DNA of 64,000 nucleotides from Hypericibacter sp049323455 (lineage in GTDB: Bacteria > Pseudomonadota > Alphaproteobacteria > Dongiales > Dongiaceae), in contig JBMONF010000065.1 of NCBI GenBank assembly GCA_049323455.1, positions 149,601-213,600 of the forward strand, read 5' to 3'. The notes beneath the pieces were generated by a model. It was not told the origin of the DNA. It saw only the letters and a list, made by a program, of their open reading frames with translations, and did not search any database. Shown piece after piece: positions 25,477-34,212 of this stretch; the first letter of the stretch is position 1; the number at the start of each line of letters is the position of its first letter. A program made the translations under genes and the position numbers.

Positions 25477-26460
25477 ATGGGCGAAGGCGAAGCGAAGACG
25501 GTCCGGCTGGCGGCGGTGGTGCCGTTCTACAACGAAGGGACCGGTGCCGCGGCTTTCCTCGAGCGCCTGACCGGCGCCCTGGCCGAGATCGAGCGGGCCG
25601 CGCCGGCCGGCCTCGACTGGCGCATCATCGCCGTCAACGACGGCAGCGACGACGACACGCTCGGCGTCCTGCTGCACGCGCGCGAGCGCGACGCGCGGAT
25701 CTGCATCGTCGACCTCTCGCGCAATTTCGGCAAGGAATATGCGCTCACGGCCGGTTTCGACCGCGCCGAGGGCGATGTCGTCGTGGTCATGGACGGGGAC
25801 GGCCAGCACCCGCCCGAGATGCTGGGGCCCATGCTCGCCAAGTGGCGCGAGGGCTACGAGGTCGTCTATATGGTGCGCGAGGCGCGCCAAGTACGCGGCC
25901 TGCATCGGCTTCTGCGCGCTGCCTTCTATCGGCTGTTCGCGCTCGCCTCGCCCATCAAGCTGCCGCCCGAAGCGGGCGATTTCCGGCTGATGGATCGGCG
26001 CGTGTTGCGCGCCATCGGCCGCCTGCCCGAGCGCACGCGCTTTCTCAAGGGCATCTATAGCTGGGTTGGCTTCCGACAGATCGGCTTGCGCTATCGGGAA
26101 GACGCGCGCGCCGACGGCGTCAGCCATTGGCGCCTCGCCAAGCTGATCGCCTTCGCGATGGATGCGCTCAGCGCCTTTTCCACCCTGCCGCTGCGCCTAT
26201 GGAGCTGGATCGGCGCCGCCGTGGCGGGCCTGAGCTTTCTCTACGGCGCCTGGCGCGTCGTCCGCGCCATCTTCTGGGGCATCGACGTGCCGGGCTTCGA
26301 GACCATCGTGGTCTCGATCACCTTCCTCGGCGGCATGCAGCTGCTGTCGCTGGGGGTGCTCGGCGGCTATATCGGTCGCATCTTCGACGAGGTGAAGGGC
26401 CGGCCGCTCTACATCGTCCGACGCTCTTACGGCTTTCCCGAGGACGAGGCCGAGAGCTGA
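25477..26460 (+). CDS. GT2 glycosyltransferase, dolichyl/undecaprenyl-phosphate sugar synthase type
   Basis: 327 residues with an AGGGGA ribosome site. The catalytic domain has VVPFYNEG, IIAVNDGSDDDTL, DLSRNFGKEYALTAGFDRA, VVVMDGDGQHPPEML and EAGDFRLMDRR. Two C-terminal transmembrane helices follow at about residues 235-305 (LWSWIGAAVAGLSFLYGAW, LGGMQLLSLGVLGGYIGRIF). This is the GtrB/ArnC/DPM1 layout, transferring a sugar from UDP or GDP to a lipid phosphate. The last 34 bases overlap the 3' end of the GT87 gene on the other strand. Confidence 0.9.
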   Translation: MGEGEAKTVRLAAVVPFYNEGTGAAAFLERLTGALAEIERAAPAGLDWRIIAVNDGSDDDTLGVLLHARERDARICIVDLSRNFGKEYALTAGFDRAEGDVVVVMDGDGQHPPEMLGPMLAKWREGYEVVYMVREARQVRGLHRLLRAAFYRLFALASPIKLPPEAGDFRLMDRRVLRAIGRLPERTRFLKGIYSWVGFRQIGLRYREDARADGVSHWRLAKLIAFAMDALSAFSTLPLRLWSWIGAAVAGLSFLYGAWRVVRAIFWGIDVPGFETIVVSITFLGGMQLLSLGVLGGYIGRIFDEVKGRPLYIVRRSYGFPEDEAES

Positions 26461-27617
26461 GCGCGGGCGCCGAGCCAGCGCGGCAGCAGGAAGGCCGCGA
26501 GGAAGACCAGTGCCAGCAGCGGCTTCAGCCACAGCTCGGTCGCCTTGAAAAGGAACGTGCCGTAGGCCTGGGTGCCGAGGCCGAGCGAGATCGCCGTGAG
26601 CCCCCAGGCGGCGGCATGGGCGCGCTCGCGATGCCACAGCAGCGCCGCATAGAGCGCCACCGGGATCACCAGCATGATGTAGGTGTTGATCTCCGTGCGC
26701 GGGCTGAACAGCATCAGATAGACGCTGCCGAGCGTCAGCAGGCCGAGCGCCGCCTCGGTTTCGCTCTGCCGGCGCATCTGCAGCGCCAATGCCAGCGTGG
26801 CGAGGGCTGCGGCGATGCGAATGACCGTCATGACATTGTCGGACAGGGACAATCCGAGCGCGCCCAGAAGGCCGCTCAGGTCGGCCCAAGGGCCGGGGCC
26901 GGGCGCGCTCGCCGTCAGCATCTTCTCGAAGGCGGCGCGATAGAGCGCCATCGCCGTCTCCGGGTGCGGGTGGATCAGGGGTGCGGCCAGCACGACGAGA
27001 AGTCCCAGCGCCAGCGGCAGGATGGTGCGGGGATAAAGAGCAGCCATGAGCAAGGCCATGACGAACGCCAGCGGCTTGACCGCAATCGCGGCGGCGAGCC
27101 AGAGCCCGGCGGCCAGCCGGCGCCCATCGGCCACCGCCGCCGCGGCCAGCAGCATGAGGGCCAGCATGGCCGGCGTGGCCTGGCCGTCGCGGATGGCGGC
27201 GGCAGCGGCCGGAAAGGAGATCAGGAGCGTCGCCCCGAGGCGCAAGGGTGGCACCGGTCCGATCAGGCGGCGATAGAGCTGCCAAAGTCCGGCCGAGAGC
27301 AGACCGACCGATGCGAGGCACCAGGCGATGTCGCCGGCGCGCGGCCCCAAGAGGGCGAAGGGCGTGAAGATCACGGCGAAGCTCGGCAGATAGAGGAAAC
27401 CGGCAGCGCCGGTGCCCCAGACGTCCTCGCCGCGCCACCATCCGAGGGCTGCCGCGCGATAGACGCTCGTGACGGTGCTCTCCCCGGGATCGATCGCGAT
27501 CAGCACGACGACGGCGGCAAGGAAAATCGCCCAGACCGCGAGGCCGCCGCGCTCGGCCCAGAGGAGCCAGCGCGGCTCGCGGGCGAGGGCCGCCGCCGCT
27601 GTCTCGGCACCCGTCAT
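26427..27617 (-). CDS. GT87-family (DUF2029) membrane glycosyltransferase
   Basis: 396 residues from the ATG at 27617, with about ten transmembrane helices. PGESTVTSVYRAAALGWWRG, FLYLPSFAVIFTPFALLGPRAGD and AAAIAVKPLAFVMALLMA are typical of the GT87 polyprenol-linked mannosyltransferase family. These use lipid-linked sugars, which fits the lipid-phosphate GT2 next door. It overlaps the preceding methyltransferase by four bases (ATGA) and its stop lies inside the opposing GT2 gene. Confidence 0.85.
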   Translation of the reverse strand: MTGAETAAAALAREPRWLLWAERGGLAVWAIFLAAVVVLIAIDPGESTVTSVYRAAALGWWRGEDVWGTGAAGFLYLPSFAVIFTPFALLGPRAGDIAWCLASVGLLSAGLWQLYRRLIGPVPPLRLGATLLISFPAAAAAIRDGQATPAMLALMLLAAAAVADGRRLAAGLWLAAAIAVKPLAFVMALLMAALYPRTILPLALGLLVVLAAPLIHPHPETAMALYRAAFEKMLTASAPGPGPWADLSGLLGALGLSLSDNVMTVIRIAAALATLALALQMRRQSETEAALGLLTLGSVYLMLFSPRTEINTYIMLVIPVALYAALLWHRERAHAAAWGLTAISLGLGTQAYGTFLFKATELWLKPLLALVFLAAFLLPRWLGARAQLSASSSGKP

Positions 27618-28540
27618 CGCCCGGCCGGCCCCGTGTTGCCGTCCGGATCGCGGTCGAGGGGCTGCTCGACCGTGCCGAGCGCGTCGGCCAGCCGCATCCG
27701 GGCGCTGCCGGGCCTGAGCGCCTTCTGCTGCGACTCGTGCGGCGCCCAGCCGGCGAGGAAAATGATGCGGAAGCTGACGGCGATGCGCCCGCCGGCGGCA
27801 TGGCCGGCGCCATAAAGCTCGGCCGCGCGCGCCAGCACCGCGCGCGTCAGGGGTGCCGTCTCCTTGAGCGCCGAGGTCTCGCCCATGCCCCGCAGCTCCG
27901 CCATCAGCCGGAACGGATCGGCGTAGGTCACGGTGACGGTTTCCGCATCGGCCACCGGCAGCGCGAAGCCCGCGCGCTGCAGCAAGCCGGCGGCATCGCG
28001 CAGTTCGGGAAACGGCGCCACGCGTGGGGAGGCGCCGCCCGCGACTTCGGCCTCCGCGCCGGCAAGCGCGTCGCGCAGCTCCTGGAGCGTGCCGGCGCCG
28101 AAGAGGGCCGCGAGGAAGAGGCCGTCCGGCTTCAGCGCATGGCGGATCTGCAGGAGCGTGCCGGGCAGGTCGTTGACCCAGTGCAGCGAGAGATTGCTCA
28201 AGACCAGATCGAAGCTTTGGGCCGCGAAGGGCAGGGCCTCCTCGTCCGCTGCCAGCGTCGGCGCCCCCGAGGCCGCGGCCAGGCGCGCCATCGCCGGCGA
28301 GAGATCGCATTGCACCAGCCGCTCGACCTTGCCGCCGGCCTCGAGCGCCGCGCCGAGCTCGCCCCCGTGGCAGCCGAGATCGAGGCCCAGGGAGAAGCGG
28401 CGTGCGATATCGGCGAGCCGGTCGGCCAGGCGCTGCGCCACCTCGCGGTAGAGGAAATCGTGGGCCGCGAGGCCGCGCGCGGCGCGGTCGCGCCGGCGGC
28501 GCAGGCGACGGCGGTCGAAGGGGGCCAGTCCAGGATCCAT
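27614..28540 (-). CDS. SAM-dependent methyltransferase-fold protein (BioC/NDUFAF5-like)
   Basis: 308 residues from the ATG at 28540. Class I Rossmann motifs are LGLDLGCHGGELGAAL, ALPFAAQSFDLVLSNLSLHW and LKPDGLFLAALFGAGTLQEL. The N-terminal RRRLRRRRDRAA and the LHWVNDLPG segment recall alphaproteobacterial NDUFAF5-like proteins. Mitochondrial NDUFAF5 hydroxylates a complex I subunit, so methylation should not be assumed. In related genomes this gene lies next to comF; here a four-gene operon separates them. Confidence 0.8.
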   Translation of the reverse strand: MDPGLAPFDRRRLRRRRDRAARGLAAHDFLYREVAQRLADRLADIARRFSLGLDLGCHGGELGAALEAGGKVERLVQCDLSPAMARLAAASGAPTLAADEEALPFAAQSFDLVLSNLSLHWVNDLPGTLLQIRHALKPDGLFLAALFGAGTLQELRDALAGAEAEVAGGASPRVAPFPELRDAAGLLQRAGFALPVADAETVTVTYADPFRLMAELRGMGETSALKETAPLTRAVLARAAELYGAGHAAGGRIAVSFRIIFLAGWAPHESQQKALRPGSARMRLADALGTVEQPLDRDPDGNTGPAGR

Positions 28541-28646
28541 GGGGTGCCATGATGAAGCCTGAAGCCGGGCTTCGCAAAGAGGCTGTGAGCCTCGGGGCAG
28601 GAGTGCGCGCTCCCCAAAAGGCGTCGCCCGATCTCTCGCGCCGGCT

Positions 28647-29321
28647 TCAGAAGCCGCCATCCAGCGCCGGATCGTAAGCGCCGGCCGGCGCCGGGCTGCA
28701 GCCGCCATAGCCGCATGTTTCGGAATAATTGTTCGGCTCGCACCGCCCGGACGCCGTGCCGCCTTGCGCATCGGCCGTCGGCAGGCTGCGCACGGCAAGG
28801 TCCAACAGCCTGTCGCGAATCTCTGCAAAGGCCCGCGGCATCGGTACAGCCTCCGGGAAGCTCTGATAGATCACGTCGCGTTGCGGCCCTTCAAGCGCGA
28901 CCGACAGGATCATCGGATAGAATCTCTGATCGGGTTTCGCGCCGCCATAAACCGCATCCAGCGCCATGAAGCCGGATTCTTCGATGGCCACGCGAAGCTC
29001 CCGAAGATCTTCCGGAGTGAACGCTGCGCGCCGGGTCTGGAGGCCCGCGGCGTTCCGGCATGGGCTTTGCTCGAACCACATTGTGCATTTACCGACGGCG
29101 TCCACGAAACGGGTAGCGCGCAGTTCCATTTCGTCAACGACCACTTCGATGCAGGTCGTTTCGGTCGTCTCGTAATACCGTGCATAGAGCGCCGCCTCGT
29201 TCGTGTTGCTGGCGAGCGAGATCGTAGCGGCACAGCCGAGCCACATCGTTACGGCACAGAGACAAAGAAGGTCCCGCAAGAGCCGCGGATACGCCGCCGC
29301 ACCGCATGGATGAATGGCCAT
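28647..29321 (-). CDS. Secreted hypothetical protein
   Basis: 224 residues, not recognised. A signal-like stretch (LLRDLLCLCAVTMWLGCAATISLA) at about residues 15-38 suggests export, possibly with a lipid-modified Cys, though no clean lipobox is seen. The body holds TCIEVVVDEMELRATRF, FTPEDLRELRVAIEESGFM and a Cys-containing tail (SETCGYGGCSPAPAG). Cys residues in pairs suggest disulfides in the periplasm. It is the last gene of the leftward operon that begins at 33686, separated by 82 bases from the RDD gene. Confidence 0.6.
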   Translation of the reverse strand: MAIHPCGAAAYPRLLRDLLCLCAVTMWLGCAATISLASNTNEAALYARYYETTETTCIEVVVDEMELRATRFVDAVGKCTMWFEQSPCRNAAGLQTRRAAFTPEDLRELRVAIEESGFMALDAVYGGAKPDQRFYPMILSVALEGPQRDVIYQSFPEAVPMPRAFAEIRDRLLDLAVRSLPTADAQGGTASGRCEPNNYSETCGYGGCSPAPAGAYDPALDGGF

Positions 29322-29403
29322 GACCCGTCCTCATCCTGGCGGTCGCGGCGGCGCCTCGGCAATTCGTGCCCGACTTGCCTCGGCCGGCGGACGGTGCGTC
29401 GCG

Positions 29404-29805
29404 TTACCGGCGCACCACGACGGTTTCCGCGACGCGATCGCCGAGCCGCTGGCGTTTCGCCGACGTCATGACGAGGATCAATCCGACGAGATACAGCACG
29501 AAGCCGTCGACGATCCGGAGCAGATTTCGAATCAGGGATTCGCGCCAGCCGATGGCGGAGCCGTCTTCCTTTACGACGCGCAGCCGCACGGCAAGCTTGC
29601 CGACCGTCGCTCCGGACAGCGCCTCCAGCACCACGTAGTAGGCGAAAAACACCGCTACGGCCAGAAAGAACGGCATGCCGGTGAGATCGAAGCCGCTCTC
29701 GGTCGTCTGGCCGGTCAGCGCGGCCACGATATAGAAGGCCACGAACAGAATCGTAGTGTCGATGAGTGTCGCGACCACGCGCACACCGATTCTTGCATAT
29801 TGCAT
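29404..29805 (-). CDS. RDD-family membrane protein
   Basis: 133 residues with three predicted transmembrane helices. The R-D-D pattern appears as ARIGVRVVATLIDTTILF, ATVGKLAVRLRVVKEDGS and QRLGDRVAETVVV. The function of small RDD proteins is mostly unknown; some affect ion or osmotic stress. It follows the 194-residue anchored protein by 36 bases in the same operon, suggesting a membrane partner for the secreted products. Confidence 0.85.
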   Translation of the reverse strand: MQYARIGVRVVATLIDTTILFVAFYIVAALTGQTTESGFDLTGMPFFLAVAVFFAYYVVLEALSGATVGKLAVRLRVVKEDGSAIGWRESLIRNLLRIVDGFVLYLVGLILVMTSAKRQRLGDRVAETVVVRR

Positions 29806-29841
29806 ATCCCCCTCCTTGCGTCGCCTAACGACATTTCCGTA

Positions 29842-30426
29842 TCAAGCCGCAACCGTCGGCCGCCCCGCGGCCTCGCGGTGCGCCTTGCGTCGCTTGAGCA
29901 GCGTCACCACCGCGATGGCGATCGCCAGTGCCGCCGAGCCGAGTCCTATGGCCATGGTGGAAAGGATCATCGCCATCAGCTTGCCGACAAAACCGTGGCC
30001 AACCGCCAAGACGACGGCGGGCGCCCGTTGGCCGTTGCCATAGGCGGCGGCGAGGCGATAGCGTCCCGGCGCATCGAGTTCGAACGACAGAATCGAGACC
30101 CCCGACCGGCCGCCGAATTCGTAGCTCGTCGTCATGCTCGGCGCGGTGAGCGCAACGACGGCGCCCGTGTCCTCGGATTCGATCGTGATCCGAAGCCCGG
30201 AAACGTCATCTGCCTGGTAGTAGCGGCCATCGACGACGCTGACCCGCTCATGGAAAATCGTGTAGGTGCCCGGTTCGGGCAGGTCGATTTCCGCAGAGCC
30301 GGGCACCACGAACTGCGGCAGCTCCAACGCCAGGGCCGGCAGCCGCGAATACAAATGCATTCCCGCAGCCGCCGCGCCGGCGATGAAGATCGCTGCCGCC
30401 AGGACATACCATTGGCGCCCGGGCAT
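29842..30426 (-). CDS. Membrane-anchored periplasmic beta-domain protein, unknown function
   Basis: 194 residues. An N-terminal helix (WYVLAAAIFIAGAAAAGMH) and a C-terminal helix (ILSTMAIGLGSAALAIAIAV) flank a central region of about 110 residues with alternating strands (LPEPGTYTIFHERVSVVDG, GLRITIESEDTGAVVAL, ILSFELDAPGRYRLAA), probably a beta-sandwich facing the periplasm. A basic tail (RRKAHREAAG) should be cytoplasmic. No family recognised with confidence. Its start is two bases after the stop of the large secreted protein, so the pair is tightly coupled. Confidence 0.75.
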   Translation of the reverse strand: MPGRQWYVLAAAIFIAGAAAAGMHLYSRLPALALELPQFVVPGSAEIDLPEPGTYTIFHERVSVVDGRYYQADDVSGLRITIESEDTGAVVALTAPSMTTSYEFGGRSGVSILSFELDAPGRYRLAAAYGNGQRAPAVVLAVGHGFVGKLMAMILSTMAIGLGSAALAIAIAVVTLLKRRKAHREAAGRPTVAA

Positions 30427-30428
30427 GG

Positions 30429-33400
30429 TCAGAGCCCCATCGATTTGCGCACGGCGTCGAGCTCCGCCAGCTCGTCATCGCTCGCATCGGCCTCCGCTTT
30501 CAAGGTGACGATGTAGGCGATTCCGTTGCGCAGGAAGTAGAACTGGTGCGAGCGGGCATGACCGTTCGTCATGACGTGCTCGACCTCGTACAGGTCGGAA
30601 TCCCCGACCCGCCCCGCACGGATGACGTCGGTGAACGGCTTGGTCGAGCCGTCGACGGTTATGGTGCTCGCCTTCAATGTCTTCAGTTGGTCGTCGAAGA
30701 ATCCTTCGCTGCTCGACCACTGGCTGTTCCTGAGACGCATGATGCTCACGGTCAACTTCTCACGGCCGTTCGCGTCAAATTTCGCCATGACCCAAAGGAG
30801 CCGAACGTCGAACTTCAACTCGTTTCCCACTACCCAATTCTTCGGGACGGTCAGGCGCAACCCGTACCTGTCGTTGACGAAGCCGCCGTTCTCCCCGGGG
30901 GTCCAGCCGCGGCCGGCCCAGGGCGTCGCCGAGGTGTCGCGCGCATCGATCTGGAACGGAATGGCGGTCGCGACGCGGCCGTCTTCCAGCAGCTCGACGC
31001 GATAATTGCCGATGGGTAGCGGCCTCATGCCGGAATCCGCGAAACCCCAGAAGGACGACCCCGCCGGTTCCGTCGGCTGCAGCGGGCTGGACTCGTAAAG
31101 CAGCTCGTTTTCGAGATACCAACGGGAAATCAGCGTACGGCCGGGCTCGGCGGCGTAGCGAAACCACACCACCACGCGCGTGACACCCTGGGGGAACCGG
31201 GTGCCGCGCCGCTTCGGATCGAATCCGTCCTCGTCGGCGTCGGTATAGCCCAGGCTCACTTCCTTGATGGCCGCATTCGGATCCTGGGGGGTGTAATCGG
31301 CGAGGCTCGCATTGCCGACGGCGGGCGCCTCGCTGCGTTTCTGGCCGATCGCGCAGTCTGGTGCGCTGAACGGGACCGTGGGCGCCCATTTCTCGGTGAA
31401 GTTTCCGCTGCAGGCAGGATCGCGCAGAACATAGCCCTTGTTGGCATCTCCGTTGGGCATCCAGCCATAGCCCCACAGGACATCCCCCGTCAGCATGCGG
31501 CTGATCGTGTCGCCATTCGGCCCGACGAAGGCCTCGACGATGGATTCTTTTCCCTCCACGGCAGGGCTCAGGTCCATCTGCATGGTCTGCTTCTTCTTGA
31601 AACCTTCGAGCGAGGGAACGGAGAAGCCGTCGGAGTCGATTTCCGGCGAGGCCGCGGACGTGGCGCCGGCCGGCGCGAGGGCAGCCAAGGATCGCACGCG
31701 CCAATTGTCGTAATCGATCTCTACGGCCGCACCTTTGAGACTGGGGCCGGCGAGCACTCCCGCCTGTCCTTGCGGCCACAGCGCTTTGGCCGTCGCAACC
31801 AATTTGCCGTTGACCAGGAAATCCAGATTCGTGCCGCTGGCCGCCAGTTGCAGGTGATTCGTCGCGCCGTTCGCATTCAGAGTTCCCGGCGGCAGCATCG
31901 CATTGGCGGCGCTATCGAGGCCGAATTGCCCGTCCTTGGCGTGAAAGGCAGCGAAGGAGCCGTCGATGCCGATCACGAACCCGTGAAAATTGCCCGGGTC
32001 CTGATAACGCGCGAACAGACCAAAGGGATGGCCTGCCGATTCCGCGGCGGGGGTGGCATCGATCTCGAACAGGCTGTCGCTGAACACGGTCGGCGGACCG
32101 CGGAAAATCCAACCATGGCTGCCCGTCATTGCGATGAAGTATTGGCCGGCCGCGTCGCCGGTCTTGACGCCCTCGTCATTCGTGGTCGACCAACCCGGGA
32201 CCGGGTTGTCGAAATCGTTGCTGTCGATCACGTCGCCCGGCGGCGTGCCTGCCAGCAACTGGTTCAGCAGAGCCATCGTTTCGGCGGCCGGCGCTGTTCC
32301 CGGCGTCGGCGCGGCGGCGCTGCCCTTGCCGATCGTGAAATCGAGGGATTGTCGCGCTTGACCGTTCTCGATCAGTTCGACCCGGTAATTGCCGTCGGGC
32401 AAGGCACCGCCTTGCGACATCTTGAGGATCCAGCCCGTGCTTCCCGATGCCGCAGCGACCGGTTCGCCCTCCTCCAATATCAGCCGGTCGTCCATGTACC
32501 ACTTGACCCCGAGCGGGGAGCCGACCTCGGCATTCTCCCAGTCGTACCAGGCCTCGACTTCGTGGATGCCTTCCGGAAAGCTCGATCCGGTGTTCTCGCC
32601 ATCCTTGGATCGGATCCGGAACCAGGTAACGACGGACGGCGCGGCGGCTGCGCCCGTGTCCACGGCGGTTGTGTTCGCCATGTCCGTATCGGCAGCGCTC
32701 GAAGATTTTGCGCCTTGCTGGCCGTCGGCGGCTGCAGCCTGGCTCTCGGCCGCATCCTGGTTCGACGGCTGGCTCGCGATTTCGCTGCTCGTCCCCTTCG
32801 AGAGGTCGATCTCGACCAACTGTCCGGGCGCGACGGCGACCGACTTCACCTTGCGCTCGGGCTCTTGCGAGTAATCCTGCCGCCAGAAAACGTCGTAGCT
32901 GCCAGGCGCGAGCAAAAGCGGTGCGTCGGCGCGGCCCTTCCACCAGTTGACGCGTTTGTCTGCAGCACCGCCGCCGGGGACGGCTCCCCACCAGCCACTG
33001 CTGTCGCCGAATGCCGGCGCAGTTGCCGCCGGCTTCAATCTGATGCCGGCGTCGGCACGCACGGCCGTCACCTTGCCGGCCTCGACCGTGACGCCGGCGG
33101 CCAGCCGCATCGGCTGATCGGAGGTGTCGTAGCCCTGGACCCAGTAGAGATCGTAGGAACCGGGCGGCAGCAGCAGCGGCGCCGCGGGGTTCTTGGTCCA
33201 GTTGATGGCGTCACTCTTTTTCGGCGCATCGCCGGCGACCGTGACGCCCCACCAACCGCTCGAATCGGTGAAGGGCGGGACCCAATCGGCCAGGTCCAGC
33301 TTGATGCCGGCGTCGGCACGCACGGCCGTCACCTTGCCGGCCTCGACCGTGACGCCGGCGGCCAGCCGCATCGGCTGATCGGAGGTGTCGTAGCCCTGGA

Positions 33401-33686
33401 CCCAGTAGAGATCGTAGGAACCGGGCGGCAGCTGAAGCGTATCGGCGCTATTGGTCTTCGCCACCGGCTCCCGGGGCTTGTTGCCCGCATGGACGACGCC
33501 CCACCAGCCATTGGAGTCCGTAAAGGTTGGCACCCACTGAGCGACCTCCAGCTTGATGCCGGACTCTGCGGCTTGCGCCAGCGGGACGAATAACCACGAC
33601 AAGATCACGAGCACGAATGCCTGAGCCGCCGCTCGGACAGCTCGTATTGATGCGCGTGTCGCAACACCGCTGATGCTGCCTGCCAT
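30429..33686 (-). CDS. Very large secreted multidomain protein, unknown function
   Basis: 1085 residues from the ATG at 33686. Residues 1-40 are a signal peptide (AFVLVILSWLFVPLAQAAE). Then come three related units of about 85 residues with WVPTFTDSNGWWGV-type and PPGSYDLYWVQGYDTSDQ-type motifs, the first two nearly identical. A Ser/Ala-rich linker follows. A beta module (FPEGIHEVEAWYDWEN ... GNYRVELIENG) recurs near residue 900 (FPQGVTRVVVWFRYA ... GNYRVELLEDG). Between them is a LamG/concanavalin-like domain (SHGWIFRGPPTVFSDS, FGLFARYQDPGNFHGFVIGI). The C-terminal part (YGLRLTVPKNWVVG) resembles PsbP/DcrB-like folds. It probably binds carbohydrate or protein outside the membrane; no catalytic motif was found. 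It heads a four-gene operon. Confidence 0.8.
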   Translation of the reverse strand: MAGSISGVATRASIRAVRAAAQAFVLVILSWLFVPLAQAAESGIKLEVAQWVPTFTDSNGWWGVVHAGNKPREPVAKTNSADTLQLPPGSYDLYWVQGYDTSDQPMRLAAGVTVEAGKVTAVRADAGIKLDLADWVPPFTDSSGWWGVTVAGDAPKKSDAINWTKNPAAPLLLPPGSYDLYWVQGYDTSDQPMRLAAGVTVEAGKVTAVRADAGIRLKPAATAPAFGDSSGWWGAVPGGGAADKRVNWWKGRADAPLLLAPGSYDVFWRQDYSQEPERKVKSVAVAPGQLVEIDLSKGTSSEIASQPSNQDAAESQAAAADGQQGAKSSSAADTDMANTTAVDTGAAAAPSVVTWFRIRSKDGENTGSSFPEGIHEVEAWYDWENAEVGSPLGVKWYMDDRLILEEGEPVAAASGSTGWILKMSQGGALPDGNYRVELIENGQARQSLDFTIGKGSAAAPTPGTAPAAETMALLNQLLAGTPPGDVIDSNDFDNPVPGWSTTNDEGVKTGDAAGQYFIAMTGSHGWIFRGPPTVFSDSLFEIDATPAAESAGHPFGLFARYQDPGNFHGFVIGIDGSFAAFHAKDGQFGLDSAANAMLPPGTLNANGATNHLQLAASGTNLDFLVNGKLVATAKALWPQGQAGVLAGPSLKGAAVEIDYDNWRVRSLAALAPAGATSAASPEIDSDGFSVPSLEGFKKKQTMQMDLSPAVEGKESIVEAFVGPNGDTISRMLTGDVLWGYGWMPNGDANKGYVLRDPACSGNFTEKWAPTVPFSAPDCAIGQKRSEAPAVGNASLADYTPQDPNAAIKEVSLGYTDADEDGFDPKRRGTRFPQGVTRVVVWFRYAAEPGRTLISRWYLENELLYESSPLQPTEPAGSSFWGFADSGMRPLPIGNYRVELLEDGRVATAIPFQIDARDTSATPWAGRGWTPGENGGFVNDRYGLRLTVPKNWVVGNELKFDVRLLWVMAKFDANGREKLTVSIMRLRNSQWSSSEGFFDDQLKTLKASTITVDGSTKPFTDVIRAGRVGDSDLYEVEHVMTNGHARSHQFYFLRNGIAYIVTLKAEADASDDELAELDAVRKSMGL
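33041..33432 (-). repeat. 131-base perfect direct repeat inside the large secreted gene
   Basis: Bases 33041-33171 and 33302-33432 are identical as far as I can read them, 261 bases apart, so the repeat keeps the frame and has an 87-codon period. It encodes the same block (GSYDLYWVQGYDTSDQPMRL onward) in the first two N-terminal units. The third unit is diverged. Identity at synonymous positions implies a recent duplication or gene conversion. Confidence 0.9.
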
Positions 33687-34212
33687 GGCCCCCTCCCCAA
33701 GGTCGACTTCGACAGAGCCGACACCACGGCGAAGCCATTGTCGTGGCCATGGCTTCGCGCCAGAGCACAGCCGCGGAAGACCGGCAGAGCGTTGGGTCCG
33801 GTCTTGTGCCGGCCAAACGTGGCAGCCCCGATACGGCTGCCACCGCAAATTGATTCGTTGACGAAATCGACCTCACGATTCGCACATGGCCGAACCATGG
33901 CTGGGCCGGTCAAACTCTCCCAGATCGAAGATTTCGTCCTTACGCGAAATCTCTCTTCTTCAAGAATTAAATCATATCAACCGGTGTCGGATTCCTCCAT
34001 ATGCATAATGAACCACAGATTTAGTCATGAACTGCTTCCCATTTGGGCGAACCCACCTACAAATTGGGGAGGGCCGGGCGGAGAACCGCAAAATCGATGC
34101 TGAGCGGGCCGTTTGGCCTCGAAAGCCCGGTGGCATGAGACGGTCGGGGGCGATCGGACCCGTCCTTGCAGCTCGATTGACAGCGCCGCGCCGGCCAGCC
34201 GAATGTCTTGTC
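33687..34212. other. 526-base intergenic region, partly AT-rich, between the operon and comF
   Basis: No gene seen. Bases about 33950-34060 are clearly more AT-rich than the surroundings (aagaattaaatcatatcaac, gaaccacagatttagtcatg). This divergent space should carry the promoter of the leftward secreted-protein operon. It may mark the edge of an inserted block, because comF is expected next to the methyltransferase at 27614. No direct repeats marking an insertion were found by eye. Confidence 0.5.

Noticed and set aside
28541..28646. A small gene between the methyltransferase and the exported hypothetical
   Set aside because: No start with a ribosome site and no coding pattern in about 100 bases.
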